A stretch of 64,000 nt of DNA. Origin: Eutrigla gurnardus (lineage: Eukaryota; Chordata; Actinopteri; Perciformes; Triglidae). Location of the stretch: contig OY741264.1 in the NCBI GenBank assembly GCA_963514095.1, forward strand, positions 13,205,866-13,269,865, written 5' to 3'. Shown here one piece after another: positions 12,101 to 22,080 of this stretch. Under the pieces are notes generated by a model. The model made no database searches. It had not been told where the DNA came from and was given only the letters and a program-made list of their open reading frames with translations. Within the stretch, counting starts at the first letter, position 1. Each line of letters starts with the position of its first letter. Both the position numbers and the translations under genes were made by a program.

Positions 12101-13852
12101 GTGGATCCTGGAGGAGCTGGACTACCTGTGAAGCTGCAGGTTCCGCCTCATGCGAAGACTTTAAACCGGTGTTTGACACTGTGTGTCCCAAAGTGTTGTT
12201 GTTGTGAAGTGACATTAACAAAGAGGTTTTCTTGCATCAACATAACTTTCGTTTTGGTTTTGTAGTGTAACATCATCCCTGCTGACAGAAAAGAAATGTG
12301 GTGCAGACCCCAACGATCCTCCTTAATCCTGCAGCACGTGAGTGCATCATGCAGCAGCTATAGATCCCGCTGAGTGGCGAGGCCTGTCTGATGCCGTAAC
12401 AAATGTCATTCACCAGAGCACCATATCAGAGAAAATCATACTTTCCATAAAGAGACGTTATTGTAATTTATTCACTCACTCTGTGATCCAAGATGTTTGT
12501 TTGAGAACTAATTTTTATGTTTAAAAATAAAAAGAATATATTTTTTTTGTAACTGAAGAACGTGGTTAAATGTTGTGTTAAGGACTTACAACCTGCTGTG
12601 AGACTGTGAGTGCAAACAGGAAGAAATGTGCGTGTTTCAGAGTTATTCATACAGTTTAGAATAATCGCTCATGGGAAATTTGTATATTGTTATTGTTATA
12701 ACAAGGCTACATTTAAGAAACCTGCTCCCAAACACCAATGTTAGGAACTTTCCTGATGGATGAGTTTCAGAGATTGAAATCAAACATTATCCCCACCAAG
12801 GTTATAAAAGGGAAACACTCTGGAGGGACAATGGTGATTATCTTGTCAATTCTAATACTTGCGGACTTAATGACAGCAAACAGTCAGTCACAGTGCTGTC
12901 CACTCACAGATCCGTACAGCTTCCCTCGGCGGTTCATGGCCACAAAGAGTCTGCTGCGAACGCCCAGCAGAGTCACCACTCCTCGCTCCACCGGAGAGAT
13001 CTGCAGAAGACCTTCAGGGAGAAACAAGCCACACCATGAACTACTAAACTGAGACACGGACATCGCTGTGTGAGGAGCTCATCACCACGCCGAAGAATTC
13101 AGTTTCTATTGGAGATTCAAGCTATAAAATGCTGATTCACATATTTAAAGATTTGACAGGTCATACAGTGTGTCGACTATTCAATGATCAATAACACAAG
13201 TAGAGTTTTAGTTATTGGCTCGGGTTAGGTGTGACACTGTGGAAGCCTGATGTCATTGTAGATTTATACACAAGTGTATAAATACATACAAATGCAGCGT
13301 CTTTCTCAGTAAAGGCCTAAAAATGTGTGCTCTGTATTCATCACAAAGTATGTTAACCTAGGTGTCTAATCTAATCTGCAAACTGAGTTAAACATTGCAG
13401 AAATATCTCAGAATATTTGATGAAAAACAGAATCATTTGTTTGATATAATGTGACTATTTGTGGGTTGCAGAAGTTACAAAAAGAGCAACATTCCCTCTG
13501 AATCCCATGTAAGACGTTAGTCCTCATTGTTGTGTGAGTCTGGAGGTGAGTGAGTTGGATGCAGAGGGATGATGCAGCTCACCTGGCCGTGGCCGAGGCA
13601 GCAGCACCGTCTCCTCTGTTCCTGCTATCACAGTAAAATGCTTCACAGTGGCTGGAATTCCTTGCAGAGATTGTCTGTAATGTATCTCCCTGAATCTTTA
13701 TGCCTTGTCTCAAAATAGTACAAAAACCTAACATGCTTTCAAATCTCCAACATGCTTCAAATTCTCCGAGGCAGCCTCCACAAACACGGGATGACAGGGA
13801 TTACATCCGACATGATAGGTGGATGAACATTTGTTATTCCTGCTGTCTGCAA

Positions 13853-13909
<57 letters not shown>

Positions 13910-14563
13910 GGACTGCCGGGGTTCATCTGTCTAACTTTAGGTGCCTGCTGCCCGCTGGCCTGCAGCCCCGCCGGCTCTGGTTACACAGGACGGGCGCTGC
14001 GGACCGACTCCAGGTGTTAACGCGGATCGATCCGGGACCCGGAATCTCATAGAGGTCTCGTGTTGGTTGGAGAGGAACGGTTTGGATGAGCGGCAGAAAC
14101 ATCCTGTTTAGAACCGATGAATTAAAGTTTGTTTCTTCTGATCTTAGACACGCTCTGGTCCACTTTAACGCGTATTTGCTTATATTGTTATTAGTTATAT
14201 GTTGTTGTATATATGTTATACACGTTACACAAAATAATCAGCTGTTTGTTAATGAATACATCATTGACACAACTTACTGTGGCGGTTCTCGTTGTGCACT
14301 CCCGTTATTCTGCCGTCCGGTAACACCTGGATGTGGAAGCCGATTCCCACGTTGCAATAGAGGCGCCGCAGCCTTTTAATGCCCAGGAGGTAGTCGCTGT
14401 CCCGGCTGACCTCCTCCCGCTTCTCCCCCGGGATCCGCGCAAGGGACCGGGAGTAGAGGGCCTCCCAGCGGTCCGCCGTGCCGTTCAGGCCGGGGGCGCA
14501 TCCCGCCAGTCCGGTCACCAGGCCCAGGACCAGGACAGTCCGCATGGCCGCCAGAGAGCCCAT
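9014..14563 (-). CDS. fgf4: fgf4, fibroblast growth factor 4 (three coding exons, 188 aa)
   Basis: Secreted FGF ligand; the family binds FGF receptors with heparan sulfate and acts in limb/fin, tail and pharyngeal signalling. The coding sequence is the join of 14563-14278, 13011-12908 and 9190-9014. Intron 1 is 1266 bp, phase 1 (donor GTAAGT, acceptor AG at 13012-13013). Intron 2 is 3717 bp, phase 0 (donor GTGAGT, acceptor CAG before 9190). Residues 1-22 form a hydrophobic signal peptide, and N27-G-T29 is an N-glycosylation sequon in the position of the mammalian one. The beta-trefoil begins around the block YLLGIKRLRRLYCNVGIGFH; exon 2 reads SPVERGVV and RGKLYGS. Exon 3 holds NNYNAYES and the heparin-binding NGKTKRGNRVSP (166-177), ending FLPRI. 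ATG at 14563 was chosen because it directly precedes the signal peptide and has purine at -3 and G at +4; M7 at 14545 is an alternative. fgf6 is a close paralog, but linkage to fgf3 favours fgf4. Confidence 0.94.
9443..9530 (-). mobile_element. Tc1-like transposon terminus (3' end), in fgf4 intron 2
   Basis: The sequence cactgctcaaatgaaatgaa, then gggaacactt and acacatcagatcttgatgaa, matches from memory the terminal repeat of a common fish Tc1/mariner-superfamily element. Its orientation agrees with the degenerate transposase body at 11395-12160 on the minus strand, so the two are probably one element split by about 1.9 kb of later DNA. Confidence 0.6.
9531..11282. other. fgf4 intron 2 interior, mixed repeats, no gene
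   Basis: No coding potential is seen. Near 9511 a cagggccggttc motif resembles an hAT-type terminus, but no partner end was found. 10060-10530 has the look of a dispersed repeat. Short open frames (such as 10583-10819) match nothing I know. Confidence 0.5.
11283..12515. repeat. Direct repeat pair inside fgf4 intron 2
   Basis: About 100 bp at 11291-11384 (cctgcagcaggtgtgtgcat, later gatttattcactcactctgt and gatccaagat) recurs at 12327-12515 as two diverged pieces, the second copy being interrupted. The copies bracket the dead Tc1-like body, which suggests a local duplication or a composite insertion. Confidence 0.7.
11395..12160 (-). pseudogene. Degenerate Tc1/mariner-superfamily transposase, in fgf4 intron 2
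   Basis: On the minus strand, broken frames give ARPYVARVC, then FDDIDWSSCPPNATAH, resembling the C-terminal DDE region of a widespread fish Tc1-like transposase (family form: NARPHVARVC ... IDWPSRSPD). Nucleotide stretches such as the one around 11700-11760 also look like that element. It has many stops and frameshifts. At 11518-11610 a unit of about 30 bp (aggaacccagggtcc core) is locally reiterated about three times. Dead copy; the assignment is from memory of the family. Confidence 0.7.
12908..13011 (-). CDS. fgf4: fgf4 coding exon 2 (aa 96-130)
   Basis: The 104-bp exon is too short to stand out as an open frame. It was found by translating between the acceptor (TGAAG before 13011) and the donor GTGAGT (12907-12902). 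It reads SLLQISPVERGVV, then GVRSRLFVAMNRRGKLYGS, closely matching the FGF4 exon 2 consensus. The length is identical to fgf3 exon 2 in this window. Confidence 0.95.
13854..13908. repeat. (TG)n microsatellite, fgf4 intron 1
   Basis: About 27 uninterrupted TG units lie in the middle of fgf4 intron 1 (13012-14277), roughly 370 bp from the donor. The rest of the intron shows no recognisable feature. Confidence 0.97.
14278..14563 (-). CDS. fgf4: fgf4 coding exon 1 (aa 1-95 plus first base of codon 96)
   Basis: This exon encodes the signal peptide, the glycosylation sequon and the first trefoil strands, ending GVHNENRH followed by the split serine codon A|GT. The GT donor is read from 14277 downward (GTAAGT). 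The 286-bp length gives a phase 1 junction, as in mammalian FGF4. It is GC- and CpG-rich, unlike the AT-rich introns around it. Confidence 0.95.
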
Positions 14564-14744
14564 CTCTGGTCTGGCTCTGTACGCAACCTCCCGGCGTGTG
14601 GCTTTCCAATGAAGCGAGAATAAAGAGAAACAGCGCGGCGGCGGAGAGGAGCGTGTGGAAGTTGCGCTCATTCCCGGTCCGACAGGCGCACTGGCTTCTG
14701 CGCCGGAGCGACATTGATCTGGACGCTGTGCGACCATGCCTCTA

Positions 14745-14752
14745 TATTTATA
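14745..14752 (-). promoter_or_regulatory. fgf4 TATA box
   Basis: The minus strand reads GGTATAAATATAGAGG, with TATAAATA at 14752-14745, about 180 bp upstream of the chosen start codon. A TATA box would place transcription start near 14720, giving a 5' leader of about 155 nt. The leader and exon 1 (about 14280-14715) are locally GC/CpG-rich, as expected of a developmental-gene promoter. The start site itself is inferred, not seen. Confidence 0.6.
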
Positions 14753-15247
14753 CCAGCAGACACATTACATCACAGCTCAGAGCCTAAACGACATCTACTA
14801 ACTAGCCTGCATTCTCACAAGCACCAAACAGAGCCGGAGCCTTTATTGAAATCATAATAGCTCCCTTATCTGAGAGAAAACTCCAAATACACGAATAAAG
14901 GCGTTATTATGATTAAAAAAAACGTCTTTGTGGGACGCTTTCATTATCAGCAGAAGAATATCATAATTTATGTATGGGAGGATGTCAAATAGGAAACGGC
15001 CAAGTTACCAGACCGTGGTGTCGAGACAGGAGACAGTTCTATAAATGAACAATAACAGGAAAAAACACAGGTCCAATTCAACCGAATGAAAAAAATCTAA
15101 CTTAAGACTGCTAGAAGGAAACTGTGTCACGGGCCCTTCTACACAACAATGGTACGACTAAATAGAGTGCAGCATGATAAGTAGGCTGTCATTGTTGGCC
15201 AAAACACAGTGGTGACGTTACAACGGAATCACTTGTCATCTTGGCAA

Positions 15248-15252
15248 GTGTG

Positions 15253-15343
<91 letters not shown>
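15248..15343. repeat. (TG)n-(TA)n microsatellite
   Basis: About 19 TG units with one CG interruption run into about 28 TA units, followed by two copies of attattgctcagcacatata. It lies about 500 bp upstream of the fgf4 promoter. Confidence 0.97.
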
Positions 15344-15348
<5 letters not shown>

Positions 15349-17582
15349 CTCAGCACATATATATATTATTGCTCAGCACATATACCAATGTAAAGTTAAT
15401 GAGGTTGAAGGTGCAGGGCCAGCCTTGAAGCCTTCATGGGGCCCCGATACAGGATTTTATTTGGGGCCCTCCTCAAATCCTCGGCATCGATAATACTGTT
15501 GACCATTGTCAGTGTTTGAGTATAGCACACCTGTAAATGTAACACACATAATCAATGATATTAGTTGTAGCTGGCATGTTTTAATCCTTCTCTGGTTTCT
15601 TAAAACAGCAAACTCACTCAAGTGGTCCGGAATTAGTTTGCACTTATATAATAATAATATAATAATATAATATTCAAAGTGGTACGCATAACATGTTGTA
15701 CTTAAAAGTAACAAAATAAACCAGGACACAATGTATTAACTGTAAACAATTTAGCTACTTTAATTGGTTCTTGGACTTTTTTTTTCAAATACAACTTTCC
15801 CAAGAAAATGTAACATACAATTTTTCTTCAATAAAATAAATACAAATGTAATGAAAAATGCTTTTGGTCTACAAAAAATGCATCATGCAGGACAAGGGCA
15901 GAACATCAACGTTTCAAGTTAAATAACGTGCAACAGCATGACTCCTTTCTTATATAAAAATAAACACAAAGTAAAAACATGAAAGCATTCAATTCAAACT
16001 CAAACGATGACACAGAATTAGCATAACAACCAATTACAAGATACAAATAATGGAATAAATGCAAAGCTGAATGATTTCTTTTGAAAAGTGTGTGCATGAA
16101 TTCAGACACTTTTTTAAATTTCTACTTCTCAGAAATGACCTCACTTTTCCACCTTAGGAATCTGTTTCCTGGCAATCTTTGTCATGTCTGCTGAAGATCA
16201 TTTTTAAATCCACAAGAGGCTGATGTGTTATTCATAGCCTATTGTAGGCTCTAAGGTTATAGTCATATGACCGATCAGTCTCAATGAGTTATATTAACAT
16301 AATCATTCAGGAGCTGACAGCAGTTTCCATAGCTAGCTAACAAAACCCTAAACTAAAGGGCTGTCCATGTAAATATAAATGTGAATACTGACACTGTAGT
16401 CATGCAGACATAAACAGATTTGATCTTTGACAATCATTATCTTAAATAATATGATCATGAATCATAACGTTTCCTGCCTAAATGAAGTGTAAATAGTTTT
16501 TTTTAAATGTCTTTTTAGATTTTTTTTTTTTTTTTTTTTACATCAGGCTCTATTTTTCACTTCTCTACCACGATGGTGTTGATGGCAAACAGGCAACGTC
16601 ACAGTAGGCAAGTATAAGTTTGGTGCAATCTATTTGTTTTAAAGACAGGAAATACTTCTCTGAAATATGAGATTTTTAAATGATTTATGGTTTGCCTTCT
16701 AAAGAGGAACTGGTGTCATGGCAGCGTGTCTTTGATGTGTCATCCCTGACAGTCATTCAGATGCACTGGTGCGTCGCTTTTGATGTCCGTACAAATAAAG
16801 CCAACCAAATGGCTTACCCTCCCTTTATTTCACCATTTCATCACCGCTAAATATGTGTTGAGCACGACCATTTACCCTCTCTGTCAAGTGTCCCATTATT
16901 GATCTCTGTGTAAGAGCACTGAAGGTCTTCCCTCTCTGTGGGCCCAGAGACCCGGGTCCTTTGATCTCTGGGGTGGCTCAGTCCTGCTCCTCATTGACCA
17001 CGCATGAAACGTTTTCTCACGTTCACATTTGGCTGATCCTCAATGTACAACAACATTGTTTCTTTGTGTGCTGGAAAACGGCTCCATGAATGCAGTCAGA
17101 TCTTAGAGACCATCCTGTGGTGTTGAGGCGCCTGCTCGATGACTACCAAGCCCAAAAGATGGTTGACATACTAGCCAACCAACCCAGTCTGGCTTTCAGG
17201 TGGGCAAGGACCCTCAGCATTCAAGCATCAAAATAATGCCAATAATCCATTAAACCTGCAGGATGGCTGACCGGGACCAGAATAACAATCCATCTTCAGG
17301 CCAACTGGTGGACCTCAAGAACAACTTATTGACCACTGGACCTCCAGGACAATCGATAGGCCACTAGTCCCTGGGACCTTATTTGCTAATGGACTTCTGA
17401 GCTCCAGTGTAGCTTTATGACAACTGGATCTCTGAAGCAGTGGACGGCTGAACCGTCTGGGTAGCTGGTGAACCCCAGGTGGGCCAGGTGGACTGGTGCA
17501 CCCCAGGATCTCCAGAATGTCTGAAATGAGTCCATGTGTTGTCAGTCTCAATGGTTTGGCATTGACACTTTAATATATAGTT

Positions 17583-17800
17583 AGGTTGAGATGTTTCTCT
17601 CCAGTCATTCTGAGATTTGTAAATTCCAGCACATGCGGCTTTACTTTTGTTTATGTTGCACTGAAGTCATTGTGGTTTTAGGTTGCATGTACGCAATGAA
17701 TTATGCTGAGGGAAAGAGGTTTTATATTTCACTGGGTGACAGCTGCTATTCACATCTTAAAATGTCTCAGCATTCAAGACAAGCATTCATTCTCTGACTC
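17583..17800. promoter_or_regulatory. Candidate regulatory block between fgf4 and fgf3
   Basis: The region is non-repetitive, with TGACAGCTG (17737-17745), a fused TALE-homeodomain half-site and E-box, in AT-balanced surroundings. The 68-aa frame there (17591-17797) is not recognisable. Weak candidate. Confidence 0.2.
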
Positions 17801-20800
17801 CTTTGACCGTGCTTTTTGAATTCACTTAAATCTTTTTGAATTCACTTCAAATCAAAACAATATCACTGATGAATCCACGGGAAAACGCTCATCACACACT
17901 CTCCCTTTATCTATTTGTGTACAACAAGGATTTGCAGTAATAATCAGCTAATCATACAGTCTAGTCATCTAGTTTGTCACTAAACCTCCATGTAGTCAGA
18001 TATGAGCCTGGATCCGTGTCATACATGTCTGTAAGGAACAGACCTGACACTGAATCTGCATGTGCAGTGTCATGTTCTGTATATCCAAACAGAGGAGCCA
18101 CATTTCCTCTGATACTGTTGGCACCGTAGAGCCAGACAGCTGTGACTGGATTCATTAAGTGACTTGTACCAATGACTCTAATTTACATCATTCCATGTGG
18201 AAGTTGCTGAGCTCTTATTGCCACATAACATCTTTTGAAGGTGTGAAGCGGACATTGAGCAGCTCTGACAAACTGGTCCAACTAGATGCACACTGACAAC
18301 CGGTCCTGTCCTGGTCCTTAAGAGACCACGATCTGACTCTAGGGGTCACCGTTTACAAGTGAACACTCCTGATACAGTGACCTGCTACAAGCTCAGGCAC
18401 AATGTGTAAGTGTGATCCTAATAATAACTAAATGATTAAGAAAAGCCCCTTTCTGACACATTTGCAACATTCAAAATCAGCAGGGAGCAAACCCGATTCT
18501 CTCTGGGAGCCATGAGTCTATTTTATACACATGTAATGTGATGAAGACGCCGGTAAGTCGGTGGTTGTGCGATGCCTTGTCAAGAAAATGAGAGCTAAAA
18601 TAAATGACCACTGTCTAATAGGCCATTCTTATCACAGGGTTTATACATTGTTAATTACAACTTCACTAACAGTTTATAACTAGAGCCGTTTAGTTCAGTT
18701 ATAATAACAACCCAACAACATAATAACATTAAACCATCTTTTCAGGCTCCAACCTTTGGGTAAATGTACGTAGAAATCGATATGTATAACCCATTAATTA
18801 ATTTCCTCATAAAAAGTTAATGAATACATTATATTTCAGATCCCCTGAAGCCACGAAAATAAGTCTTAACACAGTCAGTTTAACGGATTTTACGCAATTT
18901 GCCAATCTGAAACAGTTCAGGGTAACGGTTTATAACTAATCTATGAAGCATCTGTAAAAATAATTGTTTTAATAAGGCAGGTGGTTACAACTTTATAAAA
19001 GATGCTTTTTGAGGGAAGGGACATCTAAGCACTAACAAATGCGTCCCATTGCTGAAAAAGTGGAGAAAGATATCATTCACTCTGATGATTTCGGTAATAT
19101 GTTTTGAAGATCTTATCTTTGCAGATGAATGTCATTACAACTGCCCTCCTGATAAAACTTATTAGCTGGATGATGTGGATAGAAAGGGCGTGTAGGAAGA
19201 GATTCGGAAGATAGATGTTGCTGAATGAAACAGACAGGCAGTGAAAACGGCCACAAAGGGCCCTAAACCTCTCTGAAGTCCTGCATTCCTGTTGAGTAAT
19301 ATTAGAGTTCGGCATTCAAAACAAGCCATAGCAAGGTGTTATACTTTGCATGACACAGTTTCTGCTTTCAGAAGGGCCTGCCTTGTTTATCCACTCTGCT
19401 GCTTTTGGTCGGTGTTTCAAAAAAAAAGCCCAAAAGTCTCAGGCGGCAACGCTTCCCAGGCCCCCCCTGGGAGGAGCTATTGTCCGGGCCAGGAAGCCTC
19501 CCCAGCCCGCAGGTATAGAATGACAAGGCTTTATATGCAGCTACCTATAGATGGGAGCACGGCAAAACAAAACCTGAACATCAGAAATAGTCCGATGCTG
19601 CTTTGCACTGATGGCTGAGTTTCTGTCGTATCACCCCCCCCCCCCCCACCCCCCCACCCGACACACACACACTCAGCAGAGCACTGGTCATGATTAGATT
19701 TTATGTGTATTTTGATACTAAAAGCTATAGTAACTATGAAATTAGCCTTACGTATTATTGTACAGTCATTATGTAAATCTGGCATCATCTGAAGTGGATG
19801 AGTTCAAATAAAAAGCATCAGCTGTATGTGAAGGCAAAGTGGAGAAACACGTTGGGTTAAAGTCCTGCTGTTTTGTTAAAAAGAAAAGGTGCCATTGTGT
19901 GTTTGAAGGCGGCGCTGCCTTCAAAGAGAACGGGAGAAACAAAAACTGAATCCGAGACTTCATCAACCCAATCGTGATTTTCACACACACACCCAAAATA
20001 AAATCCCTTTTTACGAATACAACCTTCATTTAACATATTTCTGACATCACCTTGAGAGCAAAATTATTCTTTGGCATCTTTTCTTTGTATCATTTTTAGA
20101 TTTGGTTTCTTGGGTTGGTGTTATGTTATGCCATGACATTGTTTGCAGTATTGCAAAATGTCAGCTCATAATAATTCTGGGAGAAAACATCAGGAATGAC
20201 ACAAACAGGTCCAGCAGCATCACAGCTGCATTTATCTCTCTACTTATATGAATGAAAAAATCCATCAAAGAACGGCTGGAACAAAGCACTCAGTGGTTAC
20301 TTTGGGTCAGTACCATTGTGTTTTATATTGGAAACAGGTGGTCAGTGAAAACTATGAACAACATTGGTAAAATGCAGAAATAGAATTATCAATAACTTAC
20401 AACGCAGGCACCAAATAAATATTCATATCATTAGTAAAAAATATACAAAGTACATGTTGCAACAGTAGACTATCACATCCTCTCACACCGAGTTTCCTTC
20501 GCCTCTTCATGTGAATTCGACAAAAAAGTGCTTTGCTGATTAAAATCCACTCTTTTCAATAGCTGTCATATTTTTTAGCACTTTAAACTTGAAAAAAAAA
20601 TTGTATAATAGCCTGTATTTGTCAAATGAAAAGATCTAGAATACCTGTACAGTGCATACTGTATGACAATAATAGAACCACTTTTAAAAGACTTTTTTGC
20701 TCACTGTGAAGTTGATAGTAAAATTATTTCTTCTACAAAAGTAGAACTTTTTACAGACATTTTCAACTATATCAATACATTTGTTTACACGACAGTAGCA

Positions 20801-21058
20801 TTTTAAAGAAGTCAGACATCAGTAAGTAGAAGATTATACAGACGTGTCCATCAAAGTCTCCTCAAAGTAGAATGTTTCACATTCTATCTGTCCTTCTATG
20901 GATTTGTTTCCTCTGTGCATCAACAACAACGTCTGCTAGTCCAGAGGGCCGGATCCCAAACTGTCTCCACGTCCGACCCTGCAGTCAAGCTGCTGTATGT
21001 GACAGGATCAGGGGTCCATGTTCGGAGTCCGAGGGCCAGCTCCCATCCTAAACATCTG

Positions 21059-21436
21059 TCAGCCATGTGACCGTCGGCCCTGACCTTTCCTGGCACGATG
21101 TCGCCGTCTGCGGCGGTCTCCTGGGTTTCCACGATGATGGGTGTGGTGGTGTGCGCTCTGACTGTCTCTCAGTCGTCTCACCATCTCATGGTCCTTGTTG
21201 CCTAGCACCCGAGGCAGGAAGAGGGATGCTTTGTCTGTGCTTCGGGTTTTAAAACCTCGCCGTGGCCGACCTTTGCCGTTGATGGAAACGTACCACTGGC
21301 GCTTAGCGCTGGCCCGCCGCTTGCTGCTGCCCCCCGGTGGCAGCGACTGCTCAGTGGAGTGGTGGCGGGACGCGTAGGTGTTGTAACCCAACTCGTGGAT
21401 CCGCTCAACAAACTCACACTCTTCGTTGAACACTTC
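21059..21436 (-). CDS. fgf3: fgf3 coding exon 3 (aa 117-241 and stop)
   Basis: The acceptor is CTCTCCAG before 21436. The first codons are GAA GTG (EV), then FNEECEFVERIHELGY. The exon completes the trefoil and the C-terminal basic tail. A His-rich stretch (AHHHTHHRGN) precedes an arginine run, which could act as nuclear or heparan-sulfate-binding sequence as described for mammalian FGF3; that role here is inference. Confidence 0.97.
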   Translation of the reverse strand, partial: EVFNEECEFVERIHELGYNTYASRHHSTEQSLPPGGSSKRRASAKRQWYVSINGKGRPRRGFKTRSTDKASLFLPRVLGNKDHEMVRRLRDSQSAHHHTHHRGNPGDRRRRRHRARKGQGRRSHG

Positions 21437-22021
21437 CTGGAGAGACGAGACAGAAGGAAACAGTTAGTTATGTTAAACCATGTATTAACAACTCTGTTGC
21501 TAACAATAAATAAGAGGTTCTGTTTCTAAGCCTTACTAAGAGGTTCTGTTTCTAAACCGAACTGAGAGGTTCTGTTTCTAAGCCTTACTAAGAGGTTCTG
21601 TTCCAAAACCCCACCAAGAGGTTCTGTTGCTAAACATAAATAAGAGGTTTTGTTTCTACACATAAGTAAGTGGTTCTGTTTCTAAACCTAAATAATAAGT
21701 TCTGTTGCAAAACCTTAATAAGAGGTTCTGTTTCTAAACCTAAATAGTGACTGCAGACATGAATTATACTTCCAATGTAAATTCATGATTTTGTGTCGTG
21801 TTATTTCGTATTATTTTGTGTTGTTTTATTTTGTGATTTTTCGTGTTATTTTGTGTCATGGTGTGTGATGACATGTTTACCCACCGAGGCATACAGCCGG
21901 CCTTTATCATTCATGGCCAGATATCTGCCGGAGAAAAGCCCTTTTATGGCCACAACACCCACATCCACTGCTGTCATTTCCATGATGCCTGCAATACAGA
22001 AAAACAGCTACATCACATAAC

Positions 22022-22080
<59 letters not shown>

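Larger units (their letters stand above)
14760..21058. other. fgf4-fgf3 intergenic spacer
   Basis: No further exon is seen. A few repeats are listed separately. The segment next to the fgf3 stop (about 20400-21058) is AT-rich and probably holds the fgf3 3' UTR; I could not fix a polyadenylation signal. A cagggccagcc motif at 15416 resembles an hAT-type end without a visible partner. A C-rich run lies at 19633-19660. Confidence 0.7.

Noticed and set aside
14376..14714. 112-aa minus frame overlapping fgf4 exon 1
   Set aside because: It is a shifted-frame shadow of the GC-rich leader and exon 1; kept only as an upstream start codon observation.
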